From NCBI RefSeq assembly GCF_015163665.1, contig NZ_JADEUG010000029.1:1-48442 (forward strand): 48,442 nucleotides of DNA, read 5' to 3'. Under the pieces are notes generated by a model, which was not told the DNA's origin, did not search any database, and was given only the letters and a program-made list of their open reading frames with translations. Positions 9,112 to 20,590 of the stretch are shown one piece after another; within the stretch, counting starts at the first letter, position 1; every line of letters starts with the position of its first letter. The position numbers and the translations under genes were made by a program. Source of the stretch: Xenorhabdus sp. BG5 (lineage in GTDB: Bacteria; Pseudomonadota; Gammaproteobacteria; Enterobacterales; Enterobacteriaceae).

Positions 9112-9242
9112 GTTATTTACCAAAGAAGACAAAAAATATAGACTGAATTTTACAAGTGTTAGCGACAAAGCACATGACCCTTTCTGCAATATTGGTACAT
9201 GCTCCACAATGGGAAATTGAGATCAATAATAGGAGTTGTTTC

Positions 9243-10700
9243 ATGTTAACACTGACCACACTCGATCTCTTGCTCTCTGTCAATGAAGGGGAGCTGATCG
9301 AAGAGATCATCTTGATACTGCTGAGTGCCCCTCAGTTAGTTATTTTCTTTGAAAAACATCCAAGACTTAGACAAGCATTTATGCAAGATCTTCCTGCATG
9401 GCAGCAAATATTGCAGCAAAGAATAAAAGAGACGCTGATCCCCGCCCTATTGGCCGAAGAGTTTCAGTTATACCAATACATACAGACAATTAACACGACA
9501 GATTTCTATCAACAGTTACCTAATATCCTGGAAAAACTTCAACAACTTGAATCTCCCTTTACCAAAGAAGCCGATACACTATCCAAAGCATTTTCTGAAT
9601 ACCCCCCTTCAGGACAAATGTTGTTTATCCAACGCTGGCGCCTCAGCTTGATCCTGCAAGCGACGACATTTAACAAAACACTATTAGAACAAGAAAAAGA
9701 GCAACTCCTTGCAGAGATCCAGAAGCGATTAACACTCAGTAGCACCCTTGATCCCATATTTGATCACAATGATCACGCGGCAGGACGATTATGGGATATG
9801 AGTAAAGGACAACTTCACCTAACCACGAAAAATATACAACTATTTACCCGTTATGCTGACTTTCTTGAACAGCAAGCTGAGCTGGAAAAACTAGCACAAT
9901 TACTTGGCCGCAGTCAGGCAGCAAAAGCAATTCCTAAAGAAAGCCCCGTACTGGAGCCATTCACCCGACTTGAAAGAGTGCCAGATACGATACCTGAGCA
10001 AATTAGCGGAATTAGGCAAGGGGACGATATCTTAAGGTTATTGCCCACCGAAATGGCTATGCTGGGTATTAAAGAGTTGGAATACGAATTTTATCGGCGG
10101 CTGGTGGAGAAAAAATTATTATCGTATCGCCTGCAAGGGGACGACTGGCAAGCCAAAACCACACTCAAGCCCATGACACACCACCACAATGAAAAACAGC
10201 CGCGGGGTCCATTTATTGTTTGTGTTGATACTTCAGGCTCAATGGGGGGGTTTAATGAACAGTGTGCAAAAGCATTTTGTCTGGCTTTGATGCGCATTGC
10301 GCTGACGGATAATCGTCACTGTCATATTATGTTGTTCTCGACACAACTCATCCATTATGACTTGACATCACCGGATGGACTCACTCAAGCAATGCATTTT
10401 CTGGGGCAAACCTTTAGGGGAGGAACCGATCTGGCATCTTGTTTAAATGCAACTGTAAAAAAAATGAAAGAAAATAGCTGGGAAGATGCTGACGCTGTTG
10501 TTATTTCAGATTTCATTGCCCAACGCTTACCAGGCTCCCTAATCCATCAGGTAAAAAATCTGCAACAGCATCAACAACACCGCTTCCATGCGGTCTCCCT
10601 TTCCCACTATGGAAAGCCCGATATTATGCAGATATTCAACCATATCTGGCGTTTTGATACCGGGCTTACAAGCCGTTTACGAAGAAAATGGCGAAATTAA
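9243..10700 (+). CDS. viaA: ViaA, VWA-domain partner of RavA
   Basis: 485-residue protein closely resembling E. coli ViaA (about 483). The C-terminal von Willebrand A domain has the MIDAS motif DTSGSMGG (329-336), the conserved Thr in FRGGTDLAS and the acidic position in ISDFIAQR. Directly upstream of it is the ViaA-typical block [12 protein letters not shown]. In E. coli it stimulates RavA ATPase and interacts with membrane lipids and respiratory complexes. Start: ATG 9243 has AGGAG at 9231-9235, and the N-terminus then matches ViaA; a longer frame from 9156 is not supported. It has lost its operon link to ravA and needs its own promoter within 9112-9242. Stop is 3 bp from the converging asnA stop. 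Confidence 0.92.
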   Translation: MLTLTTLDLLLSVNEGELIEEIILILLSAPQLVIFFEKHPRLRQAFMQDLPAWQQILQQRIKETLIPALLAEEFQLYQYIQTINTTDFYQQLPNILEKLQQLESPFTKEADTLSKAFSEYPPSGQMLFIQRWRLSLILQATTFNKTLLEQEKEQLLAEIQKRLTLSSTLDPIFDHNDHAAGRLWDMSKGQLHLTTKNIQLFTRYADFLEQQAELEKLAQLLGRSQAAKAIPKESPVLEPFTRLERVPDTIPEQISGIRQGDDILRLLPTEMAMLGIKELEYEFYRRLVEKKLLSYRLQGDDWQAKTTLKPMTHHHNEKQPRGPFIVCVDTSGSMGGFNEQCAKAFCLALMRIALTDNRHCHIMLFSTQLIHYDLTSPDGLTQAMHFLGQTFRGGTDLASCLNATVKKMKENSWEDADAVVISDFIAQRLPGSLIHQVKNLQQHQQHRFHAVSLSHYGKPDIMQIFNHIWRFDTGLTSRLRRKWRN

Positions 10701-10703
10701 AAC

Positions 10704-11696
10704 TTAGAGTACACCTTCAACGGATTCAATGACCTCAGGTGACCAAACACCGCATTGAACCTGACCGATATGTGCCATTTGCAGCAGCAACATCACCAAA
10801 CGGGATTGCCCGATACCACCACCGATAGATTGTGGCATATCACCCTTGATCAGAGCCTGGTGCCAATCATATTGCAAACGATCTTCATCACCAGTCAGTG
10901 CAAGCTGACGTTTTAACGTCTCTGCATCAACACGGATACCCATGGAAGAAATTTCAAAAGCATCCTGTAAAACTGGGTTCCAGACAATAATGTCACCGTT
11001 TAAACCAAAGAAACCATCACAGTTTGGTGTAGTCCAATCGTCATAATCCGGCGCACGTACATCATGTGACTGCTCATCAGACAATTTACCCCCAATGCCC
11101 ATCAGGAAAATGGCACCAAACTCTTTGGCAGCCTCACGCTCACGACCTTTAGCATCCAGATCAGGGTAACGTTTCAGAAGCTCTTCACTGTGGATAAAGT
11201 GAATTTGATCTGGCAGGAACGGTGCCAGACCAAATTCCTTACTTACCGCTTGTTGTGTTTCTTTTATTGCTTCGTAGATTTTACCTACTGTCTGTTTTAA
11301 ATAGTCGAGTGAACGCTGACCTTCACCCATCACTTTCTCCCAATCCCACTGATCAACAAAGACAGAGTGGATAGGTGTCAAGCGATCTTCATCAGGACGC
11401 AGAGCTTTCATGTGAGTATACAATCCTTGTTCAGATTGAAAACCAAAGCGACCTAATGTCTTACGTTTCCATTTCGCCAGAGAATGAACCACTTCAAAGG
11501 TATCGCCCGGCAACGTTTTTACTTTCACCTGAACGGCTTTTTCATGGCCAGATAAGTTGTCCTGAGTACCATCACCAAGACGGCTCAAGATAGGACCTTG
11601 AACTTCGATTAAGCCAAGTTTTTTCTCTAACAGACGGGAAAAGTATGATTTAACAAAACTAATCTGCTGTTGCTTTTCAATAAAGGATGTTTTCAT
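10704..11696 (-). CDS. asnA: Aspartate-ammonia ligase (asparagine synthetase A)
   Basis: 330 residues, identical in length to E. coli AsnA. It makes asparagine from aspartate, ammonia and ATP via an aspartyl-AMP intermediate, using a class II aminoacyl-tRNA-synthetase-like fold. Recognisable stretches include [54 protein letters not shown] and the C-terminal [15 protein letters not shown]. Divergent to asnC, its presumed activator, as in E. coli. Confidence 0.97.
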   Translation of the reverse strand: MKTSFIEKQQQISFVKSYFSRLLEKKLGLIEVQGPILSRLGDGTQDNLSGHEKAVQVKVKTLPGDTFEVVHSLAKWKRKTLGRFGFQSEQGLYTHMKALRPDEDRLTPIHSVFVDQWDWEKVMGEGQRSLDYLKQTVGKIYEAIKETQQAVSKEFGLAPFLPDQIHFIHSEELLKRYPDLDAKGREREAAKEFGAIFLMGIGGKLSDEQSHDVRAPDYDDWTTPNCDGFFGLNGDIIVWNPVLQDAFEISSMGIRVDAETLKRQLALTGDEDRLQYDWHQALIKGDMPQSIGGGIGQSRLVMLLLQMAHIGQVQCGVWSPEVIESVEGVL

Positions 11697-11861
11697 GATG
11701 CAGCTCTCAAAATTTTTAGTGGCCCTGTGTCCTATTGATATAGATTAAGCAACAAAATGAGGCACAAATTCAATATCTGATAATAAAAATAGTGTATAAG
11801 ATTTATAAATGATAATTTTTACACTATAAAAATGAATATTATTCAAAAAAAGGGGTTAAAA
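11697..11861. promoter_or_regulatory. asnA/asnC divergent control region
   Basis: Spacer between the two divergent genes. It contains a perfect 8-bp inverted repeat, ATAGTGTA (11789-11796) and TACACTAT (11820-11827), separated by 23 A/T-rich bases, just upstream of asnC. AsnC-family proteins bind such A/T-rich dyads; this is the best candidate for the autoregulatory/asnA activator site. The asnC ribosome site AGGGG begins at 11851. Confidence 0.5.
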
Positions 11862-12323
11862 ATGGCAGAAATTTATCAGATCGACAATTTAGACCGTGAC
11901 ATACTTCACGCTTTAATGGAGAACGCACGTACACCTTACACAGAATTAGCCAAAAAATTCGCAGTAAGCCCAGGAACGATTCATGTCCGCGTAGAAAAAA
12001 TGAAGCAATCAGGAATTATTACGGGAACTCGGGTTGATATCAGCGCCAAACAACTGGGGTTTGATGTGTGCTGCTTTATCGGCATCATATTGAAAAGTGC
12101 CAAAGACTATCCGGCAGCATTGAAAAAACTCGATATGCTTGATGAAGTCGTTGAAGTTTATTACACCACAGGGCACTACAGCATTTTCATTAAAGTCATG
12201 TGCCGATCCATCGAAGCTCTTCAGGACGTACTTATCAACAAGATCCAGACGATTGACGAAATCCAGTCAACAGAAACATTGATCTCCCTGCAAAACCCGA
12301 TAATGAGAACAATAAAACCTTAA
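11862..12323 (+). CDS. asnC: AsnC, Lrp/AsnC-family regulator of asnA
   Basis: 153-residue regulator (E. coli 152). The N-terminal helix-turn-helix covers roughly residues 20-50 (ELAKKFAVSPGTIHVRVEKMKQSGII), followed by the RAM effector/oligomerisation domain with FIGIILKSAKDYP, YYTTGHYSIFIKVMC and the conserved C-terminus NPIMRTIKP. In E. coli it activates asnA when asparagine is scarce and represses itself. Start: ATG 11862 follows AGGGG with proper spacing and aligns with E. coli AsnC; the ATG at 11832 would add ten residues with no ribosome site. Confidence 0.95.
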   Translation: MAEIYQIDNLDRDILHALMENARTPYTELAKKFAVSPGTIHVRVEKMKQSGIITGTRVDISAKQLGFDVCCFIGIILKSAKDYPAALKKLDMLDEVVEVYYTTGHYSIFIKVMCRSIEALQDVLINKIQTIDEIQSTETLISLQNPIMRTIKP

Positions 12324-12345
12324 AACGAAAAACCAGTTAACCACA

Positions 12346-12354
12346 TTATCCACA
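12346..12354 (+). promoter_or_regulatory. DnaA box in mioC promoter region
   Basis: A perfect TTATCCACA, 60 bp before mioC. In E. coli a DnaA box in the mioC promoter lets DnaA limit transcription entering oriC; the same arrangement is seen here. Confidence 0.75.
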
Positions 12355-12414
12355 GGTAGATCCCAGTAGATTCACTGCGTACAATAGTTATTCTTTAATT
12401 TAGCAAGGATCATG

Positions 12415-12855
12415 ATGAGCACAATAACCTTAATCAGCGGCAGCACAATGGGTAGCGCCGAATATGTTGCAGAACATATGGCTGAGATCTTAGAAAATGA
12501 CGGCTTTTCAACAGAGATGCTCCATGGTCCCTCATTGGAAGATCTTCCACTTGAAGGATTGTGGCTTGTGGTTACTTCCACCCATGGGGCTGGGGACTTA
12601 CCTGATAATCTCCAGCCTCTGGCAGATGAGATCACACAACAGCAACCGGATCTCAGCAGTATCACATTTGGTGCCGTCGGTATCGGTAGTTCCGAATATG
12701 ACACCTTCTGTGGCGCGATAAGATCACTGGAACGCTTATTGGAAGATCACGGAGCAAAACGGATCGGCGATCGATTGGAAATCGACATCCTGCAACATGA
12801 AATTCCCGAAGATCCGGCCGAAGAATGGGTCAAAAAATGGGCAAAGTTACTCTGA
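12415..12855 (+). CDS. mioC: MioC flavodoxin-like FMN protein
   Basis: 146-residue short-chain flavodoxin. The FMN phosphate-binding loop is SGSTMGSAEY (8-17), the second flavin loop is STHGAGDLPDN and a third conserved stretch is GSSEYDTFCGA. E. coli MioC is an electron carrier linked to biotin synthase activity. Two tandem ATG codons occur at 12412 and 12415; the second gives five bases after AGGA and matches the E. coli N-terminus better. Transcription from mioC runs directly into oriC. Confidence 0.95.
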   Translation: MSTITLISGSTMGSAEYVAEHMAEILENDGFSTEMLHGPSLEDLPLEGLWLVVTSTHGAGDLPDNLQPLADEITQQQPDLSSITFGAVGIGSSEYDTFCGAIRSLERLLEDHGAKRIGDRLEIDILQHEIPEDPAEEWVKKWAKLL

Positions 12856-13150
12856 TCTGATTAAAAATATAACGATCAGCTGTGGATAACTCATCTGAAA
12901 AGCAGGGGTTAACCCGTAGTTATCCATTTAACAACTGAGTTTAAATCAAGTGGCTGTGAATAACTAGGCTTTTAGATCCCAGCTTATACTGAGTTGGATC
13001 ACGGATCATTCACAGCAAATGATCCTTTACAGCATCATGATCTTTATATGGAAAATCTACTTATCCACAGATGATCGTGATCCTAATAAAAGATCCAATA
13101 AAGAGATCTTTAAATAAAAAGATCTTCTTTTAAATAATGATGATCTCTCA
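12856..13150. other. oriC: Chromosomal replication origin oriC
   Basis: Lies between mioC and mnmG as in E. coli and carries the same ordered elements in reverse orientation: DnaA box R4 TGTGGATAA (12881-12889, perfect), a degenerate R3-like TTATCCATT (12920-12928), R2-like TGTGAATAA (12955-12963), an R5/M-like TCATTCACA (13006-13014), and perfect R1 TTATCCACA (13061-13069), then three AT-rich 13-mers next to mnmG. About a dozen GATC sites are scattered through the region, consistent with Dam/SeqA control. IHF and Fis sites are presumed but not pinned down. Confidence 0.95.
13083..13124 (+). repeat. oriC DNA-unwinding element, three AT-rich 13-mers
   Basis: Three tandem repeats, each ending in AGATC: CTAATAAAAGATC (13083-13095), CAATAAAGAGATC (13096-13108) and AAATAAAAAGATC (13112-13124). 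They match the complement of the E. coli R, M and L 13-mers (GATCTnTTnTTTT) in the same order relative to R1. This is where the duplex is opened by DnaA and DnaBC is loaded. Confidence 0.92.
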
Positions 13151-13230
13151 CCTCTTGGTCTGAGGTCCAAACTTGAGTAGAATTCTCTCCCTAATGCATA
13201 TGAAGCATTCTCACTATTGAAGGTTCGCAC

Positions 13231-15120
13231 ATGTTTTATCCAGAGCACTTTGACGTCATCATTATCGGCGGGGGTCATGCCGGTACTGAAGCGGCGATGG
13301 CCTCCGCACGTATGGGGCGTCAAACCTTACTACTGACTCACAATATTGATACTTTGGGCCAGATGTCATGTAATCCAGCCATTGGTGGGATCGGTAAAGG
13401 GCATCTGGTAAAAGAGATCGATGCACTTGGTGGTCTAATGGCAAAAGCCACGGATCAGGCCGGTATTCAGTTTAGAACACTCAATGCCAGCAAAGGCCCG
13501 GCTGTTCGGGCAACACGAGCACAAGCGGATCGAGTACTTTACCGACAAGCTGTAAGAACAGCACTGGAAAATCAACCTAACTTAATGATCTTCCAACAAC
13601 CCGTTGAAGATCTCATTGTTGAAAACGACACTGTTACAGGTGTTGTTACTCGTATGGGATTGAAATTTAAAGCTAAATCTGTAGTTCTGACAGTAGGAAC
13701 TTTCCTTGATGGAAAGATTCACATCGGATTGGAAAATTACAGTGGAGGACGTGCAGGTGATCCTCCTGCGATCTCATTGTCTCATCGTTTACGTGAACTG
13801 CCTCTGCGCGTAGCTCGCCTGAAAACAGGCACACCACCTCGCATTGATGCACGAACCATTGATTTTAGCCAGCTTGAACAACAACTGGGCGATAACCCGA
13901 CACCCGTATTTTCATTCATGGGTCATGTCGATCAACACCCACGGCAGATCCCGTGTTACATCACACATACCAATGAAAAAACCCATGAAGTGATCCGCAA
14001 TAACTTGGATCGCAGTCCAATGTATGCGGGGATCATTGAAGGGATCGGCCCTCGTTACTGTCCTTCCATCGAAGACAAAGTTATGCGTTTTGCGGATCGT
14101 AACGCTCACCAGATCTTCCTTGAACCAGAAGGATTGACCAGTAACGAAATCTACCCAAACGGCATTTCTACCAGTTTGCCATTTGATGTTCAGATGCAAA
14201 TTGTTCACTCCATGAAAGGCATGGAGAATGCCCGTATTATTCGCCCTGGCTATGCAATCGAATATGATTTCTTTGATCCACGTGATTTGAGACAAACACT
14301 GGAAAGTAAATTTATTCACGGTCTGTTCTTTGCGGGTCAGATCAATGGCACCACTGGGTATGAAGAAGCGGCTGCGCAAGGATTACTGGCTGGACTCAAC
14401 GCTGCACGTTATGCCAATGGTGAAGAAGGTTGGTTCCCACGCCGTGATCAGGCTTATATTGGCGTCTTAGTCGATGATCTATGCACACTCGGCACTAAAG
14501 AACCTTACCGCATGTTCACCTCCCGCGCTGAATATCGTTTGATGTTGCGTGAAGACAATGCGGATCTCCGACTGACTGAACAAGGCCGCAAACTTGGCTT
14601 GGTGGATGATCTCCGTTGGGAACATTACTGCCACAAATTTGAAATGATCGAACAGGAACGCCAGCGTCTGCGCAATATCTGGGTACATCCTCACTCTGAT
14701 AACTTAGAGGATATCAACCAGATGTTGAAAACACCGCTGTCAAAAGAAGCCAACGGTGAAGATTTGCTGCGCCGCCCTGAGATGAATTATGAATTGTTGA
14801 CGTCGTTACTACGTTTCTCTCCTGGGCTGACTGAGCCTCAAGCTGCGGATCAGGTTGAAATTCAAGTGAAATATGAAGGCTATATTGCCCGTCAGCAAGA
14901 AGAGATCGAAAAACAGATACGTAATGAAAATACCGCATTGCCAGTTGATTTGGATTATCAACAAGTGAGCGGACTTTCCAACGAAGTTATTGCAAAACTG
15001 AATGACCATAAACCAAGTTCAATTGGCCAGGCTTCACGTATTTCAGGCATCACTCCAGCAGCAATTTCTATTTTGCTGGTATGGCTGAAAAAACAAGGTC
15101 TATTGCGTCGTAGCGCCTAA
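13231..15120 (+). CDS. mnmG: MnmG (GidA), tRNA uridine-34 5-carboxymethylaminomethyl modification enzyme
   Basis: 629 residues, the same as E. coli. This FAD enzyme works with MnmE to install cmnm5 at wobble uridine 34 of certain tRNAs, using methylene-tetrahydrofolate and glycine. Visible: FAD Rossmann motif GGGHAG (13-18), Cys47 in [10 protein letters not shown], Cys277 in RYCPSIEDK (both conserved redox/catalytic cysteines), a second FAD-contact block [20 protein letters not shown], and the MnmE/tRNA-binding C-terminus with RRPEM and [11 protein letters not shown]. It starts 81 bp after the 13-mers, so its promoter lies against the unwinding element. The partner gene mnmE is also in the window (40473). 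Confidence 0.97.
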   Translation: MFYPEHFDVIIIGGGHAGTEAAMASARMGRQTLLLTHNIDTLGQMSCNPAIGGIGKGHLVKEIDALGGLMAKATDQAGIQFRTLNASKGPAVRATRAQADRVLYRQAVRTALENQPNLMIFQQPVEDLIVENDTVTGVVTRMGLKFKAKSVVLTVGTFLDGKIHIGLENYSGGRAGDPPAISLSHRLRELPLRVARLKTGTPPRIDARTIDFSQLEQQLGDNPTPVFSFMGHVDQHPRQIPCYITHTNEKTHEVIRNNLDRSPMYAGIIEGIGPRYCPSIEDKVMRFADRNAHQIFLEPEGLTSNEIYPNGISTSLPFDVQMQIVHSMKGMENARIIRPGYAIEYDFFDPRDLRQTLESKFIHGLFFAGQINGTTGYEEAAAQGLLAGLNAARYANGEEGWFPRRDQAYIGVLVDDLCTLGTKEPYRMFTSRAEYRLMLREDNADLRLTEQGRKLGLVDDLRWEHYCHKFEMIEQERQRLRNIWVHPHSDNLEDINQMLKTPLSKEANGEDLLRRPEMNYELLTSLLRFSPGLTEPQAADQVEIQVKYEGYIARQQEEIEKQIRNENTALPVDLDYQQVSGLSNEVIAKLNDHKPSSIGQASRISGITPAAISILLVWLKKQGLLRRSA

Positions 15121-15131
15121 GGGGATAGATT

Positions 15132-15752
15132 TTGCTTAACAAATTGGAATCACTGCTGGCGAAAACCGACATTAAGTTATCACTGCCACAAAAACAGCAG
15201 CTCGTTGCCTATGTTGACATGCTGAATAAATGGAACAAGGCTTATAACCTAACATCTGTCCGTGATCCGGAACAGATGCTGGTTCGGCATATTATGGATA
15301 GCATCGTTGTTAATCCATTCCTGCATGGAACACATTTTATTGATGTTGGAACAGGTCCAGGTTTGCCAGGCATCCCATTGGCAATTGTACGCCCTGATTC
15401 TCATTTCACTTTATTGGATAGTTTGGGTAAACGCGTTCGCTTTTTGCGTCAGGTTCAACATGAATTGGGCTTGAACAACATTAAGCCTGTGCAGAGCCGG
15501 GTTGAAGAATTTATTCCTGAACCTCTTTTTGATGGGGTGATTAGCCGTGCATTTGCTTCACTGCAAGACATGCTGTCATGGTGTAACCATCTTCCTAAAC
15601 CACTTGAAGGGCGTTTTTATGCTTTGAAAGGTGTACTGCCGGAAGATGAATTGGCCGAATTGCCAACGGGAATTGTGCTCGACACTGTTGTTCCTCTCCA
15701 AGTCACGGAGTTAGATGAACAGCGTCATCTGGTAATACTTAAGTCAAACTAA
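15132..15752 (+). CDS. rsmG: RsmG (GidB), 16S rRNA G527 N7-methyltransferase
   Basis: 206-residue class I SAM-dependent methyltransferase (E. coli 207); it methylates N7 of G527 in the 530 loop of 16S rRNA. The SAM site [15 protein letters not shown] is clear, followed by [17 protein letters not shown] and the SRAFASL block. The predicted start is TTG at 15132, preceded by GGGGA; E. coli uses GTG, so a weak start seems usual. It follows mnmG by 11 bp and is co-transcribed. Confidence 0.95.
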   Translation: MLNKLESLLAKTDIKLSLPQKQQLVAYVDMLNKWNKAYNLTSVRDPEQMLVRHIMDSIVVNPFLHGTHFIDVGTGPGLPGIPLAIVRPDSHFTLLDSLGKRVRFLRQVQHELGLNNIKPVQSRVEEFIPEPLFDGVISRAFASLQDMLSWCNHLPKPLEGRFYALKGVLPEDELAELPTGIVLDTVVPLQVTELDEQRHLVILKSN

Positions 15753-16101
15753 CTTTGCTATTTGTCAATAAAAATCTAAATAATTAGTGACGTCAACCAC
15801 ATTTAAAATGTAACGGGCGTTACTAATTATTCTTTTCCATGGATTCAACTTTATTTACTGATGATTCACAGAAAACCAACGTTATTTTTATATTGGTAGA
15901 ATTTCTCTTTTCAAAGATTGCTATCGATTTTCTTTATAAATAAACTTTAGAGAAAGTGGGAAAATAATCATTTAACCTTTTTTATCGATATATCAGATAA
16001 AACTTCGTAGGTACTATATTAATAGTTTGATTTTCGATAAAAAAAATAAAAGATTTTTATCACATATTTAATGATAAATATAATTAATGATTTTTGTTTA
16101 A
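15753..16101. other. A/T-rich spacer after rsmG with long inverted repeat
   Basis: Non-coding. A near-perfect 12-bp inverted repeat (15781-15792 and 15818-15829, one mismatch) encloses 25 bp, and the second arm is nested in another palindrome, GTAACG-GG-CGTTAC (15810-15823). It could terminate rsmG transcription, though there is no clean U-tract, or bind a protein. The rest is about three quarters A/T with poly-A/T tracts and no open frame. Confidence 0.4.
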
Positions 16102-16117
16102 TGTGATGTATATCACG
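16102..16117. promoter_or_regulatory. CRP-like binding site
   Basis: TGTGA-TGTATA-TCACG matches the CRP consensus TGTGA-N6-TCACA at 9 of 10 positions. It lies ~140 bp before the likely atp promoter -10, far for a class I activator site, so direct action on atpI is uncertain. FNR/CytR-type alternatives fit less well. Confidence 0.55.
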
Positions 16118-16231
16118 TTTAATTTTGGGACCATACCATTAGTCATTGCAGAATATTAAATGGTATTTGTGAGCGATCTAGCACCAAAGTTAGAAATTTA
16201 AATAATTATTCACTTTTTCGCTACTTATGGA

Positions 16232-16259
16232 TTGAATTCATTTTGTCGGCCCGTATAAT
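16232..16259 (+). promoter_or_regulatory. Likely atp operon promoter
   Basis: TTGAAT (16232-16237), 16-bp spacer, perfect TATAAT (16254-16259), about 100 bp before atpI. A second candidate -35, TTGACA (16277-16282), follows but its -10 match is badly spaced. Confidence 0.55.
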
Positions 16260-16362
16260 TTGCACGTTTTTGTCACTTGACACTCTTAAGCAAAGCCAGT
16301 TTTATACAACATTCAGCAAAGCCTAATATGTGGTGGTGTACTACAGGGAGAACACAAAAGTC

Positions 16363-17596
<1,234 letters not shown>

Positions 17597-17617
17597 TTTT
17601 TATCAATCAATAATTGT

Positions 17618-17887
<270 letters not shown>

Positions 17888-17945
17888 TAAGATAGCAGAA
17901 CTTAAAATTACGCCAATTCATTAATTGAAATAGAGGTATTGTGTC

Positions 17946-18416
17946 GTGAATATTAACGCAACAATCCTCGGCCAGGCCTTAGCGTTTGTCCTGTTTGTTT
18001 TGTTCTGCATGAAGTATGTATGGCCACCAATCATGGCGGCCATTGAAAAACGTCAGAAAGAGATTGCTGACGGTTTGGCTTCAGCAGAGCGTGCCAAAAA
18101 GAACCTGGACTTAGCGCAAGCCAATGCGACCGACCAACTGAAAAAAGCGAAAGCTGATGCACAAGTTATCATTGAGCAGGCTAATAAACAAAAAGCCCAA
18201 ATTATCGATGATGCTAAGGCAGAAGCAGAGCTGGAACGTAACAGAATTGTAGCGCAAGCCCATGCTGAAATTGAAGCTGAACGTAAGCGCGCGCGTGAAG
18301 AGTTACGTAAACAGGTTGCGATGCTGGCTATCGCAGGTGCCGAGAAAATCATCGAACGTTCCGTGGATGAAGCTGCTAACAGCGACATCGTTGATAAACT
18401 GGTCGCTGAACTGTAA
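17946..18416 (+). CDS. atpF: F1Fo ATP synthase subunit b
   Basis: 156 residues, as in E. coli. One N-terminal membrane helix (about 5-25) is followed by a long charged coiled coil forming the peripheral stalk as a parallel dimer, ending in the delta-binding region [24 protein letters not shown] in two parts. The start is GTG at 17946, the same codon as in E. coli. Confidence 0.97.
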   Translation: MNINATILGQALAFVLFVLFCMKYVWPPIMAAIEKRQKEIADGLASAERAKKNLDLAQANATDQLKKAKADAQVIIEQANKQKAQIIDDAKAEAELERNRIVAQAHAEIEAERKRAREELRKQVAMLAIAGAEKIIERSVDEAANSDIVDKLVAEL

Positions 18417-18428
18417 GGAGGGAGGGGC

Positions 18429-18962
18429 ATGTCTGAATTCGCTACGGTAGCTCGCCCCTACGCCAAAGCAGCTTTTGACTTTGCTGTAGAACACCAATCT
18501 CTCGAACACTGGCAGAACATGCTGGGGTTCATTGCTGAGGTTACTCGCAATGAGCAGGTTGGTGAGCTGCTTTCCGGTTCAATAGCACCGGAAACGTTAG
18601 CTAAAACCTTCATCACCCTTTGTGGTGAGCAGGTTGATGAGCATGCTCAGAACTTTATTCGTGTAATGGCAGAAAATGGTCGCTTGCTGGTATTACCAGA
18701 AGTCTTCCAGCAATTTATCCAATTGCGTGCGTCACTTGAATCGACTATCAATGTTGAAGTGGCTTCTGCGTCCGAACTGAATGAGCAGCAGCAGGCTAAA
18801 ATTTCTGCGGCGATGGAAAAACGTCTGTCACGCAAAGTTAAGCTGAATTGCAAAATTGACAAGTCTGTTATTGCCGGTGTCATTATCCGTGCAGGTGACA
18901 TGGTAATAGATGGCAGTATTCGTGGCCGTCTGGATCGTTTAACAGACGTCTTGCAGTCTTAA
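18429..18962 (+). CDS. atpH: F1Fo ATP synthase subunit delta
   Basis: 177 residues. It caps the alpha/beta hexamer and ties it to the b-subunit stalk. Conserved parts are the N-terminal [12 protein letters not shown] helix bundle and the C-terminal [18 protein letters not shown]. Start ATG 18429 follows GGAGGGAGG. Tightly spaced between atpF and atpA. Confidence 0.97.
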   Translation: MSEFATVARPYAKAAFDFAVEHQSLEHWQNMLGFIAEVTRNEQVGELLSGSIAPETLAKTFITLCGEQVDEHAQNFIRVMAENGRLLVLPEVFQQFIQLRASLESTINVEVASASELNEQQQAKISAAMEKRLSRKVKLNCKIDKSVIAGVIIRAGDMVIDGSIRGRLDRLTDVLQS

Positions 18963-18976
18963 GGGGACTGGAGCAT

Positions 18977-20518
18977 ATGCAACTGAATTCCACCGAAATC
19001 AGCGAACTGATCAAACAGCGTATTGCTCAGTTCAATGTCGTGAGCGAAGCTCACAATGAAGGTACGATTGTTTCCGTTAACGACGGTATCATTCGTATCC
19101 ACGGTTTAGCCGATGTCATGCAGGGTGAAATGCTTTCCCTGCCTGGCAACCGTTACGCAATTGCACTGAACCTGGAGCGCGACTCTGTAGGTGCGGTTGT
19201 GATGGGTCCGTATTCTGACTTGGCCGAAGGCATGAAAGTCAAATGTACTGGCCGTATTTTGGAAGTGCCTGTTGGTCGTGGCCTGCTGGGTCGTGTTGTT
19301 AACACACTGGGTGAACCCATTGACGGTAAGGGCGCTATTGAGAACGATGGCTTCTCACCGGTAGAAGTTATCGCACCAGGTGTTATCGATCGCCAATCCG
19401 TTGACCAGCCTGTCCAGACAGGTTACAAATCCGTTGATGCCATGATTCCAATCGGCCGCGGCCAGCGTGAGCTGGTAATCGGCGACCGTCAGACCGGTAA
19501 AACCGCTCTGGCTATTGATGCGATCATCAATCAACGTGATTCTGGTATTAAATGTGTCTACGTTGCGATTGGTCAGAAGGCCTCTACCATTGCTAACGTA
19601 GTTCGTAAACTAGAAGAACACAACGCACTGGAAAACACTATCGTTGTTGTTGCATCCGCTTCTGAATCTGCGGCCCTGCAATATCTGGCACCTTATTCTG
19701 GTTGCGCGATGGGTGAATACTTCCGTGATCGCGGTGAAGATGCCCTGATTGTTTACGATGATCTGTCTAAACAAGCTGTAGCATACCGTCAGATTTCCCT
19801 GTTGCTGCGTCGTCCACCTGGACGTGAAGCATACCCTGGTGACGTTTTCTATTTGCACTCCCGTTTGCTGGAGCGTGCAGCGCGTGTTAACGCTGAATAC
19901 GTTGAAAAATTCACTCATGGTGAAGTGAAGGGTAAAACCGGTTCTCTGACTGCACTGCCAATCATTGAAACTCAGGCGGGTGACGTTTCTGCGTTCGTAC
20001 CAACAAACGTTATCTCCATCACTGATGGTCAGATCTTCCTTGAATCTTCTCTGTTCAACTCAGGTATCCGTCCAGCGGTTAACCCAGGGATTTCCGTATC
20101 CCGTGTAGGTGGTGCTGCTCAGACTAAGATCATCAAGAAACTGTCTGGTGGTATTCGTACCGCTCTGGCTCAGTACCGTGAACTGGCCGCATTCTCCCAG
20201 TTTGCTTCTGATCTGGATGATGCAACGCGTAAGCAATTGGATCATGGTCAGAAAGTCACTGAGTTGTTGAAACAGAAACAGTATCAGCCGATGTCCATTG
20301 CACAGCAGGCTCTGTCTCTGTTTGCTGCTGAACGTGGTTATCTGGAAGATATCGAAATCGCAAAAGTGGTCAGTTTCGAAGCTGCGCTGTTGGCATATGC
20401 TAACCGTGAACATGCTGATCTTCTGAAAGAGATTGACCAGTCTGGTGATTACAATGGAGAGATCGAAGCGAAGCTGAAAGCTCTGTTGGAATCCTTCAAG
20501 GCGACTCAGTCCTGGTAA
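18977..20518 (+). CDS. atpA: F1Fo ATP synthase subunit alpha
   Basis: 513 residues, equal to E. coli. It forms the non-catalytic nucleotide sites of F1. The Walker A motif GDRQTGKT is at 169-176, the Walker B-like LIVYDDL follows, and the arginine finger lies in the family signature [14 protein letters not shown]. The N-terminal residues bind delta. Codon use is visibly more biased than in neighbouring accessory genes, as expected for a highly expressed gene. Confidence 0.98.
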   Translation: MQLNSTEISELIKQRIAQFNVVSEAHNEGTIVSVNDGIIRIHGLADVMQGEMLSLPGNRYAIALNLERDSVGAVVMGPYSDLAEGMKVKCTGRILEVPVGRGLLGRVVNTLGEPIDGKGAIENDGFSPVEVIAPGVIDRQSVDQPVQTGYKSVDAMIPIGRGQRELVIGDRQTGKTALAIDAIINQRDSGIKCVYVAIGQKASTIANVVRKLEEHNALENTIVVVASASESAALQYLAPYSGCAMGEYFRDRGEDALIVYDDLSKQAVAYRQISLLLRRPPGREAYPGDVFYLHSRLLERAARVNAEYVEKFTHGEVKGKTGSLTALPIIETQAGDVSAFVPTNVISITDGQIFLESSLFNSGIRPAVNPGISVSRVGGAAQTKIIKKLSGGIRTALAQYRELAAFSQFASDLDDATRKQLDHGQKVTELLKQKQYQPMSIAQQALSLFAAERGYLEDIEIAKVVSFEAALLAYANREHADLLKEIDQSGDYNGEIEAKLKALLESFKATQSW

Positions 20519-20590
20519 CACTATTCGGCCCAGTTTGATTCTATTTAATGAAAAAACTTGGGCCGTCTGGTTGAATTCGGAGAAGCAGAA

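Noticed and set aside
13912-14379. Minus-strand 155-codon frame inside mnmG
   Set aside because: Shadow of a highly conserved gene; the composition reflects mnmG codons read backwards.
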